DNA of 64,000 nucleotides from Rhizobiaceae bacterium (GTDB taxonomy: Bacteria; Pseudomonadota; Alphaproteobacteria; Rhizobiales; Rhizobiaceae): contig JAMLJC010000001.1 of assembly GCA_023953845.1 (NCBI GenBank), forward strand, positions 3,172,501 to 3,236,500. The letters run 5' to 3'. The translations under genes and the position numbers were made by a program. Positions within the stretch are counted from its first letter, which is position 1, and each line of letters opens with the position of its first letter. This document shows, one piece after another, positions 59,657-64,000 of the stretch. Under the pieces are notes generated by a model, which saw only the letters and a program-made list of their open reading frames with translations, did not search any database and had not been told where the DNA came from.

Positions 59657-59816
59657 CACCCGGCGCTGCAGGACATGCGATGACGAGGGTGTCGTGACGG
59701 ACATTCTCGGCAATCCACGGCCGTGCAGCCGGTGTCGCTCTGACGACTTCCATGCGTGGTATCGAGCCCGTGTCGAGACCGAGCGCAAACGAGACGTGAG
59801 GAAGGAAAGTGCCTAG
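59649..59816 (+). CDS. Small two-CxxC zinc-finger protein
   Basis: 55 residues with GTG start in the end of dam. CRTC and CSRC pairs separated by 17 residues (DnaJ-like half-repeat), then a basic helical tail. A single zinc finger of this kind recalls Mu Com, a zinc-finger RNA-binding regulator of mom, but here it follows rather than precedes the modification gene. Confidence 0.6.
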   Translation: MPDTRRCRTCDDEGVVTDILGNPRPCSRCRSDDFHAWYRARVETERKRDVRKESA

Positions 59817-60021
59817 CTATCAGCGTTGCACCTATTGCGGGTCGAGCCTGCATCCGGCGAGCCATTGTCCGGGGACATGGGAGGGCAGCATGCGCCGCGC
59901 CGATCTCCGCTGCCACTACTGCGGCGGCACCGACCACAACTATGAGGGCTGCACCAAGCATGCCGGCGGCGGCAGAATGAAGGGCGCGGTCAGGATCGGG
60001 GACCGGTGGCGGCGACGCTAG
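59809..60021 (+). CDS. Double CCHC zinc-knuckle protein
   Basis: 70 residues, GTG start overlapping the previous gene by 8 bp. Two exact CX2CX4HX4C knuckles: CTYCGSSLHPASHC and CHYCGGTDHNYEGC, the retroviral nucleocapsid pattern for single-stranded nucleic acid. C-terminus basic (GDRWRRR). Last gene before the right end of the prophage. Confidence 0.75.
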   Translation: MPSYQRCTYCGSSLHPASHCPGTWEGSMRRADLRCHYCGGTDHNYEGCTKHAGGGRMKGAVRIGDRWRRR

Positions 60022-60038
60022 CGCTGCCGGCGCGTGCT

Positions 60039-60077
60039 ACAAAACCAAGTGTCCGAGGTGTCAAAACCAAGTGTCCG
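60039..60077 (+). repeat. Right-end transposase-site repeats (two copies)
   Basis: Two direct copies of (TGT/ACA)AAAACCAAGTGTCCG at 60039 and 60059, 22 bp apart. They are inverted relative to the left-end copies. The outer copy is 6 bp from a CA dinucleotide that could be the phage terminus (60082-60083). Confidence 0.65.
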
Positions 60078-60083
60078 GCTACA

Positions 60084-60312
60084 ATGGGGATAGAGTTGTG
60101 TCGTTCATCGTCCGCGCCGCTTCAGCCTTGTGATCGCCCTGACCGACTCAGTCCCAAATCTGCGCGCCGGAAGCAAGGCAGGCATGTGCGATGGCGGGCT
60201 TTCCAAGCACCCGGCGACATGATACCAGCCGCTGCCAATCCAGAAACGCAATCACGAATCGGCGCGGCCCGACCGGGTCATTCGCTTTGTTTCATTCATT
60301 CGAGGCTTGGCA
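60084..60312 (+). promoter_or_regulatory. guaB leader region
   Basis: About 230 bp from the prophage end to guaB. It must contain the guaB promoter if transcription is not from the phage. No riboswitch or terminator is evident. Insertion of the phage here separates guaB from any former upstream gene. Confidence 0.35.
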
Positions 60313-61809
60313 ATGTCGAAGATCATCGAAACCGCAACCGGCGCCCTGGCGCTGACCTTCGACGACGTGCTGCTTCAGCCCGGCCATTCCGAGGTGATGC
60401 CGGGCCAGACCGATGTCCGGACCCGTATCGCCGGCGACATCGAGCTCAATATCCCGATCCTATCGGCGGCCATGGACACGGTCACCGAGGCGCGCCTTGC
60501 CATTGCCGTGGCGCAGGCCGGCGGCATCGGCGTCATCCATCGCAATTTCTCCCCTGTCCAGCAGGCCGAGGAGGTGCGGCAGGTCAAGAAATTCGAATCC
60601 GGCATGGTGGTGAACCCGGTCACCATCGGCCCCGACGCGACGCTCGCGGATGCCCAGTCGCTTATGCGGCTGCACGGCATTTCCGGCATCCCTGTGGTTC
60701 GGAACGGCAACGGCTCTGGTCGCCCGGGCCGGCTTGTCGGCATCCTCACCAACCGCGATGTCCGCTTCGCCTCCGATCCCGAGCAGAAGGTCTCCGAACT
60801 GATGACCAGGGACAATCTGGTCACGGTGCGCGAGAACGCCGACCAGGACGAGGCCAAGCGCCTGCTTCACCAGCGCCGCATCGAAAAGCTTCTGGTGGTC
60901 GACGAGGCTGGCAACTGCGTCGGGCTGATCACCGTCAAGGATATCGAGAAGTCGCAGCTCAATCCCCATGCGTCCAAGGATGCCCAGGGTCGTCTGCGTG
61001 TCGCGGCCGCGACCAGCGTCGGCGACGACGGCTTCGAGCGCGCCGAGCGCCTCATCGACGCCGGCGTGGACCTTCTGGTCATCGACACCGCGCACGGCCA
61101 TTCGCAGCGCGTGCTTGATGCCGTAGCGCGGGCCAAAAAACTCTCCAACTCCGTTCGCATCATGGCCGGCAATGTGGCGACGCCCGATGGCACCCGCGCT
61201 CTCATCGATGCGGGCGCGGATGCGGTGAAGGTTGGCATCGGGCCGGGCTCGATCTGCACCACGCGCATCGTGGCCGGCGTCGGCGTGCCGCAGCTTTCCG
61301 CGATCATGGGCGCGGTGGAAGCCGCGCAGAAGTCTGGCGTTTCGGTAATCGCAGACGGCGGCATAAAATTCTCGGGCGACCTCGCCAAGGCGCTCGCAGC
61401 TGGCGCGAGCGCCGCGATGATCGGCTCGTTGCTCGCCGGCACCGACGAGAGCCCGGGCGAGGTCTATCTGCATCAGGGCCGCTCGTTCAAGGCGTATCGC
61501 GGCATGGGCTCCGTCGGCGCCATGGCGCGCGGCTCGGCCGACCGCTATTTCCAGGCCGAGGTGCGCGACACGCTGAAGCTTGTGCCGGAAGGCATCGAAG
61601 GGCAGGTGCCTTACAAGGGGCCGGTTGCCGGCGTCCTCCATCAGCTCGCCGGCGGCCTCAAGGCGGCCATGGGCTATGTCGGCGCGCGCGATCTGACCGA
61701 ATTCCGTGAGAAGGCGACCTTCGTCCGCATTTCGAACGCGGGCTTGCGCGAGAGCCACCCGCACGGTGTTACGATCACCCGCGAAAGCCCGAACTACAAC
61801 GGCGCCTGA
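60313..61809 (+). CDS. guaB: Inosine-5'-monophosphate dehydrogenase
   Basis: 498 residues from the ATG at 60313 (a TTG two codons earlier is less likely). NAD-dependent oxidation of IMP to XMP in guanine nucleotide synthesis. The TIM barrel has the catalytic loop GIGPGSICTTRIV (Cys near residue 315) and two CBS domains inserted at about 95-215. C-terminal flap GAMARGSADRY is present. Essential housekeeping gene; marks the chromosomal side of the prophage. Confidence 0.96.
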   Translation: MSKIIETATGALALTFDDVLLQPGHSEVMPGQTDVRTRIAGDIELNIPILSAAMDTVTEARLAIAVAQAGGIGVIHRNFSPVQQAEEVRQVKKFESGMVVNPVTIGPDATLADAQSLMRLHGISGIPVVRNGNGSGRPGRLVGILTNRDVRFASDPEQKVSELMTRDNLVTVRENADQDEAKRLLHQRRIEKLLVVDEAGNCVGLITVKDIEKSQLNPHASKDAQGRLRVAAATSVGDDGFERAERLIDAGVDLLVIDTAHGHSQRVLDAVARAKKLSNSVRIMAGNVATPDGTRALIDAGADAVKVGIGPGSICTTRIVAGVGVPQLSAIMGAVEAAQKSGVSVIADGGIKFSGDLAKALAAGASAAMIGSLLAGTDESPGEVYLHQGRSFKAYRGMGSVGAMARGSADRYFQAEVRDTLKLVPEGIEGQVPYKGPVAGVLHQLAGGLKAAMGYVGARDLTEFREKATFVRISNAGLRESHPHGVTITRESPNYNGA

Positions 61810-61854
61810 GGCAGGAACAGGCCGGCGAAAACGGGCATCGACACGACCGGCGGT

Positions 61855-62565
61855 TCAGACCACCCGTACGTTCAGTTCGCCGATGCCGTCGATATGCACG
61901 AGCATCGCCTCGCCGCGCCGGACGGGGCCGACGCCGGAAGGCGTGCCGGAGAAGATCAGGTCGCCGGGCGCGAGCGTGAACAGGCCGGAGAGATGGGCGA
62001 TGATCTCGGGCGTCTTCCAGATCATCTGATTGAGATCGCCGCTTTGTTTCCGCTCGCCGTCCACGTCGAGCCAGATCGCGCCGCGCCCGGGATGCCCGAT
62101 CAGCGACGCCGGAAAGATGTTGCCGCAGGGCGCCGAACACTCGAACGCCTTCGCGATCTCCCAAGGACGGCGCAGGTCCTTGGCTTCGTTCTGCAGGTCG
62201 CGTCGCGTCATGTCGAGCCCGACGGCATAGCCGAAGACATGATCGAGAGCCTGTTCCGGGGCGATGTCGCTGCCGCCCTTGCCGATGGCGATCACCATTT
62301 CGGCTTCGAAATGCACGTCGTTGGACCTGGAAGGGTAGGGGAAGTCCGAACCCAACAGGACGATGTTGTCAGGGTTCTTCTGGAAGAAGAAGGGCGGCTC
62401 CTTCGACGGATCATGCCCCATCTCGACGGCGTGTGCGGCGTAGTTGCGCCCGACGCAATAGATGCGCCTGACGGGAAACAGCTTGTCGCTGCCTTCAACA
62501 GGGATCGTGGTCATGGAGGCAGGCTGCACGGCAAACCCGCTATCGCCCATCGTATCGGCAGTCAT
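61855..62565 (-). CDS. Fumarylacetoacetate hydrolase family protein
   Basis: 236 residues from the ATG at 62565 with GAAGGA at the right distance. FAH fold: RRIYCVGRNYAAHAVEMG, FFFQKNPDNI and metal ligands in VHFEAEMVIAIG (Glu-x-Glu) followed by GYAVGLDMTRRDLQ and FSGTPSGVGPV. Such enzymes hydrolyse or decarboxylate acylpyruvates or oxaloacetate, or isomerise maleylpyruvate; substrate unknown. Convergent with guaB. Confidence 0.9.
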   Translation of the reverse strand: MTADTMGDSGFAVQPASMTTIPVEGSDKLFPVRRIYCVGRNYAAHAVEMGHDPSKEPPFFFQKNPDNIVLLGSDFPYPSRSNDVHFEAEMVIAIGKGGSDIAPEQALDHVFGYAVGLDMTRRDLQNEAKDLRRPWEIAKAFECSAPCGNIFPASLIGHPGRGAIWLDVDGERKQSGDLNQMIWKTPEIIAHLSGLFTLAPGDLIFSGTPSGVGPVRRGEAMLVHIDGIGELNVRVV

Positions 62566-62662
62566 GCGTCCATCCTTCTGGTTCGGCGATTTGCCTTCAC
62601 GCAAACCCGCGGCCGGATTACTTCAGGCCGAGGTGACTGCCAAGACGGCTCCATCGGCGAGA

Positions 62663-63610
62663 TCATGCCGGCACGCGCGTCCGGCTCCGCTTCGGCCGCT
62701 GCGTGTCGGACACCACGGCGCCATGCGCGGCGCGGATCGCCCCGGCCAGCAGCAGATGGTCGCGCCGGCGGTGGCTGGTCTTGCGCCAGGCGAGGCAGAT
62801 CGTGCGCGAGGGGACCGGATCGCCGAACGGAACCAGCGCGACGTCTGGCCGTCCATAGGTGACGCCTGCCGCGATCTCCGGCAGGAGCGTTACGCCGAGA
62901 CCGTGTCCCACCATATGCAGAAGCGTCGTCAGGCTCGTGGCGCCGAAGCTCGCCATGGCGACCGGCTTAACCCGTCCGCAGATCGCCAGCGCGTCCTCGC
63001 GCATGCAATGGCCTTCCTCCAGGAGCATCAGGCGCTCGAAAACCACGCTTTCCGGTGCGACCGGCACGGGAACCCGGCCGACCTCGTCCGCCGGGATCGC
63101 GAGAAGGAAGCGATCCTCGAAAAGCGGTTCGAAAGCCAGCGTGGATTCGTCGAAGGGGCCGGCGGCGATCATGCCGTCGAGGCGGCCGCTCAAAGTGTCT
63201 TCCACGATTGCCCCCGTCACCGCCTCGCGGATCTCGATGCGCAGATCGGGGAACTCGCGCTTGAGCTGAGGCAGCAGATAGGGAAGGAGGTAAGGCGCGA
63301 TCGTCGGGATGATGCCGAGGCGGAATCGTCCGTCGAGCGCTTTGCGCTCGCGCAGCGCCGCCGTCTCCAGTTCGCGCACGTCGTCGAGGATGCGCTCGAT
63401 CCGCTGCCGGTACGCGACTGCCTCTTCCGTCAGATGGACGACGCCGCGGCCGCGCTCGAAGAGGCGAAAGCCCAGTTGCTGCTCCATCTCCGCGATCTGC
63501 GCCGACAGCGCCGGCTGGGTCACTCCGACCAGTTCGGCGGCACGGCCGAAATGCAGCGTTTCGGCGAGAGCCTCGAAATATTGCATTTGCCTGAGCGTGA
63601 GCCGGATCAT
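62663..63610 (-). CDS. oxyR: Hydrogen-peroxide-sensing LysR regulator OxyR
   Basis: 315 residues. LysR HTH at 1-60 (MQYFEALAETLHFGRAAELVGVTQPALSAQIAEME in parts). The redox pair is present: EEGHCMREDALAICG with Cys202 and Cys211, nine residues apart as in E. coli OxyR (199/208). Oxidation would make it activate the divergent katG, whose start is 300 bp away. Confidence 0.93.
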   Translation of the reverse strand: MIRLTLRQMQYFEALAETLHFGRAAELVGVTQPALSAQIAEMEQQLGFRLFERGRGVVHLTEEAVAYRQRIERILDDVRELETAALRERKALDGRFRLGIIPTIAPYLLPYLLPQLKREFPDLRIEIREAVTGAIVEDTLSGRLDGMIAAGPFDESTLAFEPLFEDRFLLAIPADEVGRVPVPVAPESVVFERLMLLEEGHCMREDALAICGRVKPVAMASFGATSLTTLLHMVGHGLGVTLLPEIAAGVTYGRPDVALVPFGDPVPSRTICLAWRKTSHRRRDHLLLAGAIRAAHGAVVSDTQRPKRSRTRVPA

Positions 63611-63910
63611 AGGAAAAACTTATCGATGTGACAAAGAAAGGTAATTTGTGTTTATCATAATATCCCCCTAGTTTGGAAGAGTTCCAAACTGAAGCATCGC
63701 CTTTTTGGAATCCGCTTTGAATTCGGCGTGACCCACCGGTGAGGGAGGCGAGCCATGGTCGGACCCTCTCCCGCGATCACGTGATCGACCGCCGCCGCCT
63801 GATGGCGCGGATCATTGACGCTCCAGCGCTATCTGCACGCTGCGTCGAGGTTGGTCAGTTTCCTGGCGAACATGTTTTAGGGCATTTGCGCGACCTGATC
63901 GGAGACAGAT
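63611..63910. promoter_or_regulatory. oxyR-katG divergent control region
   Basis: 300 bp. An AT-rich start (63611-63665) probably holds the oxyR and OxyR-site region. A perfect 21-bp dyad AGTTTGGAA-GAG-TTCCAAACT at 63670-63690 and a 14-bp palindrome CGATCACGTGATCG at 63774-63787 are visible. No small gene is supported. Confidence 0.6.
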
Positions 63911-64000
63911 ATGGACGGAATGACTGACAAGAGCATGGGCAAGTGCCCGGTCGTGCACACGGCTGCCGGCCTGCGCTCCAACCGCGACTGGTGGCCGAAC
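63911..64000 (+). CDS. katG: Catalase-peroxidase KatG, N-terminal fragment
   Basis: First 30 codons only, to the window end. MDGMTDKSMGKCPVVH followed by SNRDWWPN is the hallmark KatG start. Good ribosome site GGAGACAG. Bifunctional haem enzyme removing hydrogen peroxide; divergent from oxyR. Confidence 0.9.
   Translation, partial: MDGMTDKSMGKCPVVHTAAGLRSNRDWWPN

Larger units (their letters stand above)
15058..60083 (+). mobile_element. Mu-like transposable prophage with P2-type tail
   Basis: About 45 kb between the upstream end of yjgN and the guaB leader. It encodes repressor, Ner, MuA, MuB, GemA, Mor, lysis, packaging, Mu-type head and P2-type tail genes with no evident frameshift in any structural gene, so it may be functional. 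The limits are approximate and are set by inverted copies of a repeated motif just outside the first and last phage genes. No 5-bp target duplication could be proved by eye. Confidence 0.88.

Noticed and set aside
63739..63927. 62-codon frame in the katG leader
   Set aside because: GTG start without ribosome site, overlaps the katG start in another frame, and composition is not protein-like.
1..64000. CRISPR array, rRNA genes or a replication origin
   Set aside because: No regularly spaced direct repeats, no rRNA segments, and no cluster of DnaA boxes were seen on either strand.

Overview
The window is high-GC alphaproteobacterial DNA. Gene families and order (guaB, ppx-rlmE, a YjgN-M48 peptidase pair, divergent oxyR-katG, rhizobial-type peptide ABC operon) suggest a Hyphomicrobiales genome close to Mesorhizobium; this is inference from protein resemblance, not a database result.

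Left chromosomal part (1-15.06 kb). A leftward peptide/opine-type ABC transporter operon (substrate-binding protein, two permeases, start of an ATPase) is divergent from a rightward catabolic group: an amidase-signature hydrolase, a small ACT-like protein, a decayed fragment and a 3-hydroxyisobutyrate-dehydrogenase-family enzyme. Next to it a broken tyrosine integrase abuts the 3' end of a tRNA-Gln(CUG), so this part may be the end of an old integrated island. Core genes follow: a flippase-like membrane protein, ppx, rlmE, a DHA2-type MFS transporter, an M48 peptidase and a YjgN-family membrane protein.

Prophage (about 15.06-60.08 kb). A nearly complete transposable phage is inserted between yjgN and guaB and is bracketed by inverted copies of a repeated 17-19 bp motif, probably the MuA-type transposase sites. 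The left arm has a leftward lysogeny block (S24/LexA-type repressor and two small genes) and a repressor-operator promoter region. The rightward early operon holds Ner, DnaA-domain-IV-like and ParB-like proteins, MuA transposase, MuB ATPase, DUF3164, a run of very small genes, GemA and a Mor-family activator. Late genes are Mu-like for lysis, packaging and head (M15 endolysin, overlapping spanin genes, gp25-30, protease I, decoration, major head T, gp35-37, G). The tail follows P2 order (V, W, J, I, fibres, FI sheath, FII tube, E/E' with a -1 frameshift, T, U, X, D). A tRNA-Met, a ClpP-like antisense moron and a right-end Dam methylase/zinc-finger cassette are added.

Three copies of an 18-bp dyad (GGCTGACA-N2-TGTCAGCC) occur only in front of the lysis, head and sheath operons. 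Each is exactly 32.5 bp from a -10-like hexamer. They look like the late promoters driven by the Mor-like activator, and are the clearest undescribed regulatory system seen here.

Right chromosomal part (60.1-64 kb). guaB, a fumarylacetoacetate-hydrolase-family gene, oxyR with both redox cysteines, and the first 30 codons of katG. The oxyR-katG gap holds a perfect 21-bp dyad resembling an Irr/Fur-family box.
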